Shown: piece by piece, positions 10,498 through 23,733 of the stretch
Numbering within the stretch: the stretch's first letter is position 1
Layout of the letters: the number at the start of each line of letters is the position of its first letter
From: Rosa chinensis
Lineage: Eukaryota > Streptophyta > Magnoliopsida > Rosales > Rosaceae
Assembly: GCF_002994745.2 (NCBI RefSeq)
Contig: NC_037089.1
Location: forward strand, 83,042,347-83,106,346
Direction of reading: 5' to 3'
DNA length: 64,000 nt
Position numbers and translations under genes: made by a program
Notes under the pieces: generated by a model
The model's database searches: none
Seen by the model: only the letters and a program-made list of their open reading frames with translations
Told to the model about the DNA's origin: nothing

Positions 10498-12670
10498 CTA
10501 TATATAAAAGTCATATTTTGATGAAGATGACTTAGTGGAGCTATGTTTTGTCTATTAATGATAAGGTTTGAATAGTAACTTAGCAAGTAAGCAACAAGAC
10601 GAAACAATTTGGATTATCTAAATTATATGATATTCAAGGATGTTGCTTTCAAAGAGATTTTTCTCACTTAATTACGCTGCAATATATTTTTAGGCCTATA
10701 TGGTTACATATGTGATTGAGAACATTGACAGTGATGCATAAATCTGTAAGGAAATAACCTTTAATTATTGTTATACTTGGCTTAATAATTGCAAGTTGAT
10801 TATGTATGTTTGGAACTCATTTATTGGTATGAATTGAAGTTGCTATTATTGACTCCTATCTTAGAAAACGTAAACCTTAATTTTTCCTCGCATCAGTAAA
10901 TAAACATGGAACTTAATTGGAATCTTAAGTAGTTTAATTGGTTTAAGATCTAGTTAAAGATAAGAACGAGCTAGGTGAAAGCATATGCAGTAGTAACTTG
11001 CCCAACTCAAATTATTGACTATTGATCGAGTACGCATCACATTTTTCAGCCTTTGAAAACACAGATATACTCTTATATTCCAGAAAAACCATTAGTGCTG
11101 GACTCAGCTAACAATCCCCATACGCTAATTAAGCCTAAATTAACAAGTATACACATAATACTAGGGAGCTTCTGCTAATCTTCCCATAATACTAATAGAA
11201 ATCATATATTAAAAATCTTAAGCCAGCATGGAATTTGAAGTGGCTAAGGAAATAAAACCATATATTAATGCTAGGATTAAGTTAAAGTATCTGAAACAAT
11301 GCATTAGTCAATATCGATCATTGATGTGGATTTGTCCTGTAGGGAACATGGTTATGCTTGGATAGCTGATGTTTGCTGAGAAAGAGGTCAGAAAGTTTGT
11401 GTTTGGAAGAGTTTTGATCCAATTTTAAAACTTAGGTTGCACGCATGGGTTCCAAAACCCAGGTCAGAAAACAGACAAAAAGGGTTGCAAACGACGGTCT
11501 ATATCTGGGGAACTTCACTAAATTTGAGTTCCCATTTGGCCATATTTGTTTTTGACCTAATGATCTTCATGACCCTGGCCATAATCTATTAATTAACTAA
11601 TTCTTCATGTTTTGCTATTTATATATAGTAGATATGGTTAACAAAACTTGAGCAACCCACAATTAGATTAGTTTGGCACTTTGGCATCCCCTTCATTGGA
11701 TTCGGGTCCTTTGCTGAAATTTTTGTGATGACTTGGGGCTTAATTATTAGATTCTAAAACTTGGTTATTTTAGAATTATAAAAAATCTTTATACATTTAA
11801 CTCATAGTGATGAACCCTTAAATTTCGAAACTAAAATGGTTTAACGAACACCATAGAAAGAATAAAATGAATAGAAGAAGCCCTAATCTCTACCCTTTGG
11901 AAGAAATGCAGCAGCTCAAAATTGGTGTCTGGAAATAACAAAAAGTTTGGAGATTAGGGATTTTGGATTCCAATGTTCTTGAAATCAAGGGGATTGACCT
12001 ATGCCTTCCAATTTCTTATTAGCTAATGGCAAGTCTTGAGAAAATTTAGGTGGATCCTTTCCTTGCTCCAATATGATTCATATCAAACCAAACAGAAAAG
12101 GGTTCAAAGCTAAACATACTTTTCTGCATTAAAGATCAACTATGAACTATTGGTACTTTTCTTTTGTTTGTTCAAACTTTGTTGTAGTCATAAAATAAGA
12201 CAATTGCGCTCCTGATGTCAATGACATCAGTAGTATATAGTATAACCATAAACTCTAGTCTCTAGTAGTTGCACTCCCCTTTTTCACAGTTTGGTGAACA
12301 AAATTTACCTTAAATACTGTACTCCAATACTAATTGGAGTTCAAATTAGTACAGTTTGCCTAACCTTGTCCTCACTGCAGCAGTGCAGTTGGTCTATATT
12401 TGGAATTTCTGGATATGCTGGTGCTAGAAGTTAACTTTTACTAATTTACCATCATCCTTTCTTTCCCATATTGTAATATTTTAATATATTTTCACAATGT
12501 AGGCCAAAATTTTCAAAAAAAGTATGTAATCCGAAAATACTTAAACATTAATTAGTCCCCTTGTTTATTTTGCATGGTGGCCTTTTCTTCTGGTTGACCA
12601 ATAGAAGAGAGGTTTATGTGCTTGAGCTACCCCTAATACTAATACTTAATCACTAGTTTGGCCATATCTT
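10498..12670. other. AT-rich intergenic DNA, no gene seen
   Basis: More than 2 kb with no long open frame on either strand and no repeat that I can delimit. Confidence 0.5.
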
Positions 12671-12674
12671 AATA

Positions 12675-13410
12675 TTATAATATCCACTGACATGTTGGAT
12701 TTTCATATGTGGCAGATGAAGAAATAGAAGCACTCAGAATATTTAGACTGTAATTACCAGATAGAACAAAATGATTATGAAAACTGCTTTGTAAAAGTAC
12801 ATGCACTTTCAAGTTAACACAAAGATTGCTAACGCAGTGTAAACCTCTCCACTGAGGAAACTTCACTGCGTGGCTTATAACGTAGCCAACACGAGAAAAA
12901 CAATCCACTATAAGTCAAATGAGTTTACAGTATACAAGTAGTGTTGTTCACAACAATCACTTTCACTTAGCAAACAGCTAACTTGTTTTACAACTGTTCT
13001 AACTCCTAACTTAATTATCACACTACCAAATGAGTCAATCTTCCAATCTTCCTTGCACTCACCGTCTCACTAATCTTGAGAATGAAATATGCAAGTGACA
13101 GAGGAAAAGAAACATATAACACGCAAAGAGAGTTTTTCAGAAAATGATTTGAGTAAACATATGCAGCACACCAACGACAAGGTTAGACTTAAAAAAAAAA
13201 AACTCTATAAATAGAATCAGTTTCAAAACCTTTTATAGAGGAGAAAGACTCCCCCTCAATCAAACCTCTGTATCAAATCCAATAAGATAAGGAAATGTTT
13301 AAAAACTGATTTCAATACTTTCTAACCGTATGCAAACACGATCTCTATCTGCTATGCATATTGAAAACCTTTTGATGCAGATGTGTATATCAAATCAATT
13401 TAACCGATAT
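12675..13410 (-). repeat. Possible degraded LTR/retrotransposon remnant
   Basis: On the minus strand there is a G-rich, PPT-like tract (TTGAGGGGGAGTC near 13250), a TATA-like CTATAAAAGG, and then a segment resembling the R/U5 part of plant Copia LTRs (GGCTACGTTATAAGCCACGC). No second LTR, primer site or retrotransposon protein was found, so this may be a solo or broken LTR. Boundaries are guesses. Confidence 0.3.
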
Positions 13411-14465
13411 GCATATCAATTTTAAATCGTGTGAAATGATATGAAATGAATACAACCTTTAACTCAAGATCAGTGAGAGTGATTCTTCTTGATTTTCTCT
13501 TCATGTTCTGCATGTTTCTTTATCCTTCCTTGTACCACCGAGAATTTTGGAGAAGTCCTCTCCTGGTTTTGTGCAACTTCTGATTTCCTAGTGACTTTGG
13601 GAATGCGTGTGTGTTGAATGAGAATAGCCCAACATACTTACAAATACAGATGGCATTTTTGGATCCAGGGATGTCAAATGATATTAATTCATTATTTCCT
13701 TGGATTAAAAACTGAAAAGGGTCTGAGAGGAATTTCCAATTTTTTGCATACATATCTCTTAGTTTGACTGTAATATTAAGCTTTTTAGTTTTGGAAGTTG
13801 GTCCATTTATACATGATGATTATTTAAATGTATTATGAAGCCAAAGAAAAAATAGTTTATTTTAAGGGTTAGATTATAATAGTTTGAAAGGGAACCGGTA
13901 TTTGTCATATTGTATTTGGTTCTTTGAAGATAAATGAGGGTGGTTTCTCTGAAAACTGAACATGAGCAACTGTGAAAGCAACTTGGTAATTAAAAATTCC
14001 AAAATTTGCTGAATTTGTAGACCTCTTTTGAGATCCTTAATTTGGTTTAAATAAGACCCTTATGCAGTACCTCAAGAATCACCAACTTAAAAAGCCTCCC
14101 AAATTCCCAATTCAATAATTCAATTCAGTACTTGACTTGTGTTCCTTGGTAGCTGTTCTTAAAGAGGGTTGCGAGTCTCAGCTTCTTTACCAAGTCACCG
14201 CGATTTTTGTGCAATCGTACTCTCCATTACTCACCCCTGAAAGGGCGGCCGAAGCTTCGGAGCCAGACCCCTTTTCAGGTGGCACATGATAGCTTTGGAT
14301 GAAGCAAACTCTTATTTGTGAGACTCACTAGAACTGCCTAGTCTTTTAAGCATATGTTAAAGAACCAGAACTGCTTCGAAGCCTAGTAGTCTTTTTCTCA
14401 AGGGTCTGCAGGTTTGAACTTTTGAACTCTACCTTTCACCTTTGAAATTTATCAAATAGAGAAGC
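13411..14465. promoter_or_regulatory. Upstream region of the NAC gene
   Basis: About 1 kb of non-coding DNA before the NAC start. It includes a short palindrome (CCGAAGCTTCGG, about 14249-14260). No TATA box or transcription start could be assigned with confidence. Confidence 0.4.
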
Positions 14466-15827
14466 ATGGAAGAGAAGAATGATCAGATGGATAAGGCTGA
14501 TGACGTCATGTTGCCGGGTTTTCGCTTCCATCCAACTGATGAGGAACTTGTTGGTTTTTACCTCAAGAGGAAAATTCAGCAAAGGCTTCTCCCCATTGAA
14601 CTGATTAAGCAAGTGGACATTTATAAATATGATCCCTGGGATCTTCCAAGTAAGAAATGACTGTAGTTCTTCACTTTCTTAACCAGCTTTCAAGTTTGGG
14701 TTCCTTTTGCAACATAAAGTTTATCCCTGTTTCATGTTAATTAGTTTGAAAGAACATATTTTAAGTGACCTTAGCAATTGTTTCTTGTGACTGAAGTTTT
14801 ATTTCATATGTTGATGCAGAGCTGGCAAGTACTGGGGAGAAAGAGTGGTACTTCTACTGCCCAAGGGATCGAAAATACCGCAACAGTGCTAGGCCTAACA
14901 GAGTCACAGGAGCCGGGTTTTGGAAAGCAACAGGAACAGACAGGCCTATTTATTCATCTGAAGGCTCCAAGTGCATAGGCCTAAAGAAGTCCCTTGTGTT
15001 CTACAGAGGCAGAGCTGCTAAAGGAATCAAAACTGATTGGATGATGCACGAGTTTCGCCTCCCTTCTATCCCAGACTCATCACCACCCAAGAAGCTGTTA
15101 GATAAAAGCCTGCCTCCAAACGTAAGTAGTAGTACTAGTTGGTTCTATTTCCCATTTTTCCTCCTTGTATTTTTCAGTTGAATTTTCGGTCTCTAATTTG
15201 ATATGTCATGTTATGCAGGATGCATGGGCCATTTGCAGGATTTTCAAGAAAACAAACTCAATGGCACAGAGGGCTCTTTCTCAATCTTGGCTATCTACGC
15301 TGCCCGAACCTACAGCATCCGGTTTTCTAACTCAATGCCCTCAGTTCAGTTCCGAAAACAACATATCTTGCACCACTGACTTAGGATCAGCCATCCAGTT
15401 TTGGAGTAACAACAATGACTTACAACATCAACAAGGTTCAACTTACTCAGCTTTCGATGCTCTCCCTTATAAACCCAACTTCAATCCTGCATTAGTTGGA
15501 GAAAACCTTCCCAATGGCGGCATCATGTTCTCTCCAATTGAAATGTCATCACCACCCAATTTCAACCACGCCTTAGTTGGTGACTTGAGTAACAACAACA
15601 CCTCAGGGAGCATAGACTTTGATGGCTCACAACAACAACAGTTTAGTAATGGCTTCTCAATCAGTTTGGCTCAAGATCAGAATCAACAAAATACCAACAC
15701 AAGCCAGGCTAACAATAACAATAGTCATTGGGGGGCTATCAGATCAATTGGGTTTCCTTTCAGTTTGGGTTCAGATGATCCTAGTGACATGTCTACTAGC
15801 TATTCTACAAACAAATGCTATACTTGA
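14466..15827 (+). CDS. NAC transcription factor, FEZ/ANAC094-like
   Basis: Plant-specific DNA-binding transcription factor of 364 residues. Exons 14466-14649, 14820-15121 and 15219-15827 keep phase and follow the classic three-exon NAC layout. All five NAC subdomains are present: [14 protein letters not shown] (A), [12 protein letters not shown] (B), [17 protein letters not shown] and [13 protein letters not shown] (C), [20 protein letters not shown] (D) and [11 protein letters not shown] (E). The C-terminal half is rich in Asn, Gln and Ser, as expected of an activation domain, and ends in MSTSYSTNK, like FEZ-group proteins. Arabidopsis FEZ promotes root-cap stem-cell divisions; assigning that role here is inference. 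The single ATG at 14466 is the first in frame. Confidence 0.92.
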
Positions 15828-16712
15828 TAGAATTGATAGTACACAGTACAAGGAATCTATTCTTCTATCTCTAATTAGACTACCATGTAATGTTTGTTAA
15901 TTAGCTACTGTACAATCAGCTGTTTCCTAAATTCCAATTATACCATTTTAGGCACTAGATTGTTTCTTCTTTTGGGTTGTTCAGTTCTACTTTAAAGCTC
16001 TAACTACCAACTACCACCAACCATGACAAGCAGTACATTAAAACAAAAATTACTAGAGATTTTAATACAATTTTATGGTAAACTAACAAATAACAGTATT
16101 TTCTGATTTTCCTCCTACATATATGAGGTCCCGAGCTCGAACACATTCCTCATTATTGCTATATTTTTATTTTCAAATTAATTTTTTTTTTAATAGAAGA
16201 CAGAGGAATTTGGGAGAGGCCTATACAAAGAAATCTGATAATGAAAGCATGAATTGTTTAAAAATGAAAGAAGATAAAAATGTTGGCCAAAAGAAAATAA
16301 AAATGCTGATCAAAAAAGGAAAAGAATAGAAGAAAACTAGAAAGTAGAAAACATTTGGGCCAGATGAATGATATAAGCCCACTCCAAAGTTGGTCCAATT
16401 TTTGAAATCCGGGTCAGTAATCGATGTTTCCCGACTTCAATACCAAACGTCGTCGTTTAAGTTCTACTCTGCTTCTTTGTCGTCCCAATGTTGGGTTTAG
16501 GGTTTTAGCTGTGTTAAATCCTCGCCACCACTTTCCCACAGTTTGCGTTTTCACTCTCAAATCACTCATTTTCTCATGTCTCAGGTCTGCTCCTATAATC
16601 CTGCTCTCTAATTTTCTTTAACTTTTTCCCAAATTTCTGGGTTCTTCATTTGAAATTGAAGTTATTGATTTGTTCGTCTATGAATTTCTGAGTTTGAATT
16701 GAGTGTTAAGCA
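15828..16712. other. Intergenic: NAC 3' flank and SUV3 5' UTR/promoter
   Basis: AT-rich sequence between two genes in the same orientation. The last 250 bp are likely the SUV3 5' UTR. No other feature recognised. Confidence 0.5.
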
Positions 16713-19705
16713 ATGGCTAGAGGCCCTGTAAGTTCCCTTTTTCGAATTTATGGTTCTAAGAAAAACATATCTAGGTTTAGGGTTTTGATCTGGAATCAAT
16801 ATGACCGCTCTGTATCACCAAGGTTCACATCTTTTCCTGCTTTAGAGGTCCAAAATCGTTCATTTTCAACGAGCTTAGTGAACCCAGTTCGTGTTAGGTT
16901 ATCTTCAGAGAACCCAAAATTTGTGGGGTGGGATAGTGTTTTTGTTAAGCCATTTTCTACTGGTGTGGAAGATGGGGATGAGGATGTGAGTGATAGTAGA
17001 ACAGTGGTTGATAATTTTGATGCGGATGTGGGGAAGATTGTTGAGTTTGAGGTTCCGAGTGAGAATAAGGAATATATTTGGTCGGAATCAGATGATGATG
17101 ATGATAGTGAGAATGAGGCTGTTATTAGTGATTCAATGGTGGAAGAGTTGGGAAGTGGTGATGACAATGTGAGTTCAGTGAAAGCGGTGAGCTTTCAGCA
17201 CGTTGCATCGCGCGACCCTGTTGAGTTGTATAGGGAGCTTTGTGATAATGAGAAGGGTGCAAAGCAGACACGGAGTGATTGGGAGACTCTTCAAGAGACA
17301 TTCCGGTATTTTGGAAATTCGGGTTGGGCGAGTGATCAGGCTCTTGCAATATACATTGGCAGGTCATTTTTTCCCAATGCTGTGTATAAGTTTCGGAGCT
17401 TTTTCTTCAAGAAGTGTTCTGCTGATGTTGCCAAGTATGTGGTGTCCCTTGGTCCATCTGATGAAGCAGTTAAGTTTTTGTTTCCTTTGTTTGTTGAATA
17501 TTGTTTAGAAGAGTTTCCTGATGAGATCAAGCGCTTTCGTGGTATGATTGCATCCGCGGATCTGACAAAGCCCCATACTTGGTTTCCATTTGCACGGGCT
17601 ATGAAGCGTAAGATAGTTTATCACTGTGGTCCAACCAATAGTGGGAAAACTTTCAATGCCTTGCAACGGTTTATGGAAGCAAAGAAGGGTATCTATTGCA
17701 GTCCTCTGAGATTATTGGCTATGGAAGTCTTTGACAAAGTAAATGCGCTTGGGGTGTATTGTAGTCTTCACACAGGGCAAGAAAAGAAATTTGTCCCATT
17801 CTCAAACCATGCTGCTTGTACAGTGGAAATGGTGTCAACTGATGAAATGTATGATGTTGCTGTCATTGATGAGATTCAGATGATGGCAGATCCATGTAGA
17901 GGTTTTGCATGGACGCGAGCATTACTTGGCTTAAAGGCTGATGAGATACATTTGTGTGGAGATCCAAGTGTTCTCAATGTTGTTCGAAAGATCTGTTCAG
18001 AGACTGGTGATGAGTTGTATGAGCAGCATTATGAGAGGTTTAAGCCATTAGTGGTTGAAGCAAAAACGCTATTGGGAGATCTTAAAAATGTTAGGTCTGG
18101 AGACTGTGTGGTTGCTTTTTCAAGAAGAGAAATATTTGAGGTTAAAATTGCAATTGAAAAACACACCAACCACCGCTGCTGTGTTATTTATGGTGCCTTG
18201 CCGCCAGAAACTCGTAGACAGCAAGCTAATTTGTTTAATGATCAAGATAATGAATATGATGTTCTGGTTTCTACGGATGCAGTGGGAATGGGTCTGAATC
18301 TTAATATTAGGAGGGTTGTATTCTATAGTCTTGCGAAATACAACGGTGACAAAGTTCTCCCAGTTCCAGCATCTCAGGTGAAGCAGATTGCTGGAAGAGC
18401 TGGTCGGAGAGGAAGCATCTATCCAGATGGACTTACTACCACATTGAATTTAGATGATCTGGATTACTTGATTGAGTGTCTAAAGCAGCCTTTTGATGAA
18501 GTTAAGAAAGTGGGCCTGTTTCCTTTCTACGAGCAGGTTGAGCTATTTGCAGGGCAACTTCCTAACATTACGTTCTGCCAGCTACTTGAAAAATTTGGTG
18601 AAAATTGCCGCCTGGATGGGTCATACTTCTTGTGTCGACATGATCATATAAAGAAGGTTGCAAATATGTTACAGAAGATTCAGGCACTATCTCTGGAGGA
18701 TCGTTTTAACTTCTGCTTTGCCCCAGTAAATATAAGAGACCCAAAAGCTATGTTCCATCTTCTAAAGTTCGCTTCATCATATAGCCAGAATCTCCCTGTC
18801 AATATTGCTATGGGCATGCCAACGGGTTCTGCTCGTAATGATAAGGAACTCTTGGATCTCGAGACTAAGCATCAAGTGTTGTCTATGTATATGTGGTTGT
18901 CAAACCACTTCAAGGAAGAAACTTTTCCATACGTGAAGAAGGCTGAAGCAATGGCAACAGATATTGCTGAATTGCTGGGTCAGTCTCTAGCCAACGCTAA
19001 CTGGAAACCAGAATCAAGGCAGGCATCAAAGCCTCAACGGAAGGAAGATAGTCATGAAAGGCCATTGTCACGCATCAAACTGTATCAGAAGTAAGTTCTT
19101 GAATAGTTGTTTCTATGACTTTACTGAACTGGTGTATTTTGTTTAGTCAAATAAATAATATGGCATTTCTAGTTAGTCCTTGGTTCTACATTTGTCTTTT
19201 ATTTTGTAAGAAGGTGCGTGTTTTGATTGTTGTCTCTTACTATTTGGCTCGATATTATCGATTTCCAGGACATTTGTAAAATTGTAATGATTAGTTTCTT
19301 CAAAAATTTGCTCAATTTGTTATTGATAAAAAGATAGCTCCTATGATTTTGGTTGTGAATGGTGTTCTGAAAGGTAGTGGTTGAGGCTTTTGAGGTGTCA
19401 TTTATATGACAGTGGCAGGAAATAGCCGTTATTCATGGTAAATGATAATGTAACATGTTTAATTTCCTCCTTATAAAAGCTCCTCATCAATAATAGAACC
19501 AGAAGATGGATAAACAGATGTATTTAGCAGAAGTATGCTAACTTTTAGATTAGGTGTGTGTTATTTCAAATTATTTGTGTATGGATTGCATCCTTTATAT
19601 GTTTGTTTGGATCTGTTGACCTTGTTATGATCCCTTTTTATGACTTGCAGGAACAGGCATGACCAGTCTGTAAATTCTGTGCACTCAGAGAAGGTAGCTG
19701 CTTAG
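16713..19705 (+). CDS. SUV3: Mitochondrial ATP-dependent RNA helicase SUV3
   Basis: DExH-type RNA helicase of the Suv3 family, which unwinds RNA in mitochondria. The N-terminus is rich in Ser, Arg and hydrophobic residues with few acids, as in mitochondrial targeting peptides, followed by an acidic stretch ([12 protein letters not shown]). Motifs seen in order: Walker [14 protein letters not shown] (motif II), [12 protein letters not shown] and [11 protein letters not shown] (motif VI). A Suv3 C-terminal domain follows. The first exon runs 16713-19090. A GT donor at 19091 and an acceptor at 19649-19650 join in frame to a short exon, 19651-19705, ending [10 protein letters not shown], giving 810 residues. 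If the intron is kept, the protein stops at 19094 with 793 residues. Confidence 0.93.
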
Positions 19706-20290
19706 TGGTCTTGCAGGTAAGTTTACTGTCAGAATGGATAGGAAGGAGACTAGAATATGTGTACAATGCATTAAGAGAACAAATTAAGGGTTCAAAACAA
19801 AATATAGCATGCATTTGCTTCCGTCTGCAAACACAAAACAGCGACCTAAAGAAGCCATAGCGTCCGCCAAATGATTTGCTTCCTTCAGATGGTGTGAAAA
19901 GAAATTATGTGGAAAGATTTGAGCTGGCAGTTTAATATCTTGGACCTTTGTACATATATAGATGCTTACACTAATTTTGGTCGTTCTTTTGTTCTCTAAA
20001 TAAATGACAGTAACTTTGGATGTGCTAAAGTTTTGCAAAATGTAATGACAAGTAGTAGAGTAGAGGTTGTACGAATATGAAGTTTCTGTACTTGAAACGA
20101 TCTGTCCTTTCAATAAAACTGCAGGTCTAATTCCATTTGGTCGACCAAACCATTCAACAACGGCTACAGGGCCACCGGGTTCTTATTGGAAATCGGCAAT
20201 ACATGAACACAGTTATTCATATTGTGTACTTGTAAATATTTGAAGAAAAGAATGAAATTATTGAGATTTTTTCATTACAGATTCTTCCGA
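19706..20290. other. Intergenic: SUV3 3' flank
   Basis: Contains the SUV3 3' UTR. A minus-strand open frame of 109 codons (19784-20113) has no recognisable similarity and is probably chance. Confidence 0.5.
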
Positions 20291-21736
20291 TCAAACACCG
20301 AGATCAGTTTTCATAAATGAACCGATTATTGTTTTGAGTAATTCTGTTTCTGGATATGGATCGCAATCTGTTCTGTGGATAGATACCACAGCAGATGGTG
20401 CCATCCAATGCAAGGAGTCCATCAGGAATGAGAAAATCTTTACTGCGGTTGTAAAACTAATCTCTACCTGAAGATGCTCGAGGTTTGGTAATGGTGGATT
20501 CCTTCTCACTTATTCTGGAAAGATGAGAGCCTGGACATTCACGACGAGAAAGTATAGGATTTTAACAAGTTGGAATAAGACATTTGAACAAACAAAGCTA
20601 GTGATTGGTACATACCTCAGGAGCAGCAGCATGCAGACTTAATTTTCTGGAGCAATCAAAATTCTCAAGAAATCTAATCAGACGAAGATGATTCCAAGAC
20701 GAGCTAGGCTCCCTCCCTATATGGATTGAAATTGTAGCATCCAATAAGTTTGGAATGATTTTGGTACTTTTCTTTCGTCCTTCCCAGTAGTCATGTAAAA
20801 CCAAATTCTCCAGGAGGGGAAACGTTGAAGCAAAGCCTCTAAGCCATGTTTCTGTCAAGCATGTATCAAAGAACTCAGACTCTCAACATTTTTACAAGAG
20901 GCAATGTCAACGTTGCCCCAGCTGTACAGCCCTCCATGTAGTTTAAAAGATTTAAGATTCGTAGCTTCTATTTGAAAACGCACTGAGCCGCAATGCATAA
21001 CTTCCAAGGATTCGAGGCTCAAACTAGAAAGTTTAAGAGTCTGTGACAAGCCAGTACATAGCTTGAGGGACAAGTAAGCCATGAAAGGGCACCCGGAAAT
21101 TAACTGCAAGAATGCGAAGTTGCTACTGAATTCCACTAGTTTGAGGGACATAGTTCTCAAACATGGGAAGCTCGTAGGGTCATTGCTGCCCTGTATCACC
21201 ACATTCTCCAACTTTGGTTAAAGATCCTGCATTGTTGCTGAGAAGTGTTCGTGGTAAGCGGTACGGGGTGTATGCCGTAACTCTGGTATATATATGAAGC
21301 AGATGTCTAACTCTTTAACGTTTCTGTTTCTTTCAGCAGCATAACTCAACCACCTGCTTATGATCCCATTATCATCATAGTTCCGATCACCAAAGTATCT
21401 CATACGAAGCCTGAACTTGTCTAACGTGTTGTTATATTTCTCACATCGCTTCAAACACATGCTCAAGAAGTTCATGAACCTTTGATGTCGAATCCCCTTT
21501 TTCGCAAGGCGTACCTGCTCATCCTCATCATCCTCATTATTCTTATCCTCATCCTCATCAATGTCCAATGCAGGAATCAAAGGCCATACACGTAACCACT
21601 GCTTAGAAAAAATGCATGTCCGGGCAGTGTTTTTGGTGGAAAGCAGAGATCCAGCGAGGATTTGCTCCATAGCAACGTCAGGTAACTCTGATAGAGAAGT
21701 AGAAAATAAGGATTCGGTGTGTTTGCAATACTTCAA
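20291..21736 (-). pseudogene. F-box/LRR (FBD-type) gene, broken
   Basis: The N-terminal F-box is clear: LSELPDVAMEQILAGSLLST then KNTARTCIFSKQWLRVW, followed by leucine-rich segments (FPCLRTMSLKLVEF, FPLLENLVLHDYW, LPNLEHLQVEI) as in plant FBD-type F-box proteins that feed SCF ligases. Reading is broken twice. An in-frame TAA sits at 21218-21220 with the LRR frame continuing straight after it, and a frameshift lies near 20865-20880, where NVESLS must shift to reach FFDTCLTETW. A plausible intron (20509-20611) joins the last exon. No intron of credible length removes the TAA. The 5' side abuts a truncated Copia element. Confidence 0.8.
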
Positions 21737-21749
21737 TATTATTCATCTC

Positions 21750-21988
21750 CAAATATGAGGTTTATAAAGAACCTTGCCTTGTGCCTTGTGCCTTGCATCT
21801 CTTTTGGTTTTGAAAACCCATTTACAACCTATAGGTTTCTGTTTGGGGTCAGGTTCAACTAATTCCCAAACTGCATTTTGGCTCATGGAATCAATTTCTG
21901 CTTCCATTGCTAGCTGCCATTGGTGAGATTCATTACTTTCACTGGCCTGATTAAATGTAGTTGGATCATTGTCCTCTACACAGTCCAT
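21750..21988 (-). pseudogene. Start of Copia reverse transcriptase, truncated
   Basis: AMEAEIDSMSQNAVWELVEP and KPIGCKWVFKTKRDA are the conserved entry of Copia reverse transcriptase. The frame then leaves the family and ends, so the catalytic YVDD region is missing. Confidence 0.85.
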
Positions 21989-22093
21989 TTCAATTTCTGC
22001 TTCTTGCAGATAAACAATGTAGTCACTCTCTTCCCCCCCCCCCCATAAGTTGGTTTTCTTGCTCTCTGTGATCTTCTAGGCTGAGGATGTTCA

Positions 22094-22232
22094 GGATTAG
22101 GTTGAGCTACAGGTACTTGATCAGTTACTTGGTCAGTTACTTGACCAGTTACATGTACTTGATTAGTTACTTGACCAGATACAGCTAGTCAGCTACTTGA
22201 TCAGTTACTCGACCAGTTACTTGATCGGTTAC
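22094..22232 (-). repeat. Minisatellite in the Copia pol linker encoding VTDQ-type repeats
   Basis: Repeated short units of the type GTAACTGATCAA encode tetrapeptides such as VTDQ and VTGQ between integrase and RT. Frame is lost at a TAG in the middle (after DQVAD). Similar units recur in the element's leader. Confidence 0.8.
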
Positions 22233-22499
22233 ATCTTGTTCTAAAGGCAATGCTACACTTATATTCTCATCTGACACAATTTCCTCAAAATCTGAGGTTA
22301 AATCCTCAAGGTTTGTATTGTGAACTTTTTCACTTAGAAACTTTACTTTATCTGTTTCAAAAATTCTATGTGAATGATGAGCATAATATAATTTATGGCC
22401 TTTAGATTTATCTGGATAAGCTATAAAATAGCAACTAACAGTTTTGGGGTCAAGTTTATTCAAGCTTGGATTATAAATCTTAGCTTCTGCATGACATCC

Positions 22500-23733
22500 C
22501 CAAACATATATGGCAGTAATGAAGACTAGGTTTCCTGCCACACCAAAGCTCAAAAGCAGTATTTTCTATAGCCTTACTAGGTGTCATGTTGCAAATATAA
22601 TTTGCAGTTTTTAAAGCCTCACCCCACAGAAATTTAGGAAAACCAGTTGTACACATCATACATCTAACCATGTTCAAAAGAGTTCTATTCTTTCTCTCTA
22701 CAACACCATTCTGTTGTGGGTTATAGGGTGTTGTATATTGAGCTTTAATTCCATTGTCTTGCAAAAAGAAGGCAAATGGACCCTTTTGTCGGCCGGATCC
22801 AATGTACTTTCCATAGAACTCACCACCTCTATCTGATCTTACTGTTTTGATTTTCTTTTCTAGTTGATTTTCTACCTCAGACTTAAAGATTTGAAAAGCT
22901 TTCAATGCTTGTGTTTTTTCTGAAAGTAGATAAAAATAACTGTATCTAGAAAATTCATCAATGAATGTGATGAAATACACATTCCCACATATAGTTTGAT
23001 GCCTAAATGGACCACATATATCAGTGTGTATGAGTTCTAGTAAGTTTTGGCTTCTATATGCAGTCTTCTTTCTAGTATTGGTTATTTTTCCCTTAAAGCA
23101 TTCCACACAGTCTGTTAGATCAGAAAAATCTAGTTCATTTAGGATTTTGTTTTTCACCAAAATTTTTAGTCTCTCTTTTGAAACATGGCCGAGCCTTCTA
23201 TGCCATAAAAATGCAGACTTTTCATTTAGTTTGGTTCTTTGAACACATGTTAAAGTGATAGTACTGTTTGTGTTATTTTCAACAAGTAAAATTTCTTGTT
23301 GAGCCATTGAACAATTTAATTGTAAATAATCATTCATAATAACACCAGAACCAATTTGAACAGAATTTTTAGAAATAAGAATTCCATTACTATCTATAAC
23401 AAGTCTACAACCAGATTTTACTAAAAGAGAAACTGAAACCAAATTCCTTCTCATGGAAGGTACATAAAAAACATTGTCCAAAACTAACAATTTTCCTAAT
23501 CCTAAATTGAGGTTTAAGGTTCCAATAGCCTTGACTGCCACTCTCATGCCATTGCCCACACACAAGTTCACTTCATCACTTTTTGGGATTCTCCTCCTTA
23601 TGAATTCTTGCAAAGAATTAGTAATATGAATAGGTGAGCCTGAATCTATCCACCAAGACTGTGATTCAACATTTATAAGATTAATTTCTAAAGAAAAAAC
23701 TGTATTAGAAAAAATCTTACCCTTTTTGGCTAA
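22500..23733 (-). pseudogene. Copia protease and integrase region
   Basis: Same frame as gag, after the TAG. WWIDSGSPIHI holds the aspartic protease DSG. A GAG-pre-integrase segment (FLWHRRLGHVSKERL) follows, then the integrase core with HTDICGPF (Asp), DNGIKAQYTTPYNPQQNGVVERK (second Asp and the Glu) and ANYICNMTPSKA. A frameshift near 22500 moves the continuation (KIYNPSLNKLDPKTVSCYFI) to another frame that runs to about 22185. Confidence 0.85.

Noticed and set aside
12675..12908. 77-codon minus-strand frame
   Set aside because: Low complexity, no family; better explained as part of a degraded LTR.
13520..13753. 77-codon minus-strand frame with an IPGSKNAICICK stretch
   Set aside because: No recognisable domain, splice context or neighbouring exon.
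21210..21300. Intron explaining the in-frame TAA of the F-box gene
   Set aside because: The only GT-AG pair in a suitable position would give an intron of about 40 bp, too short for plants.
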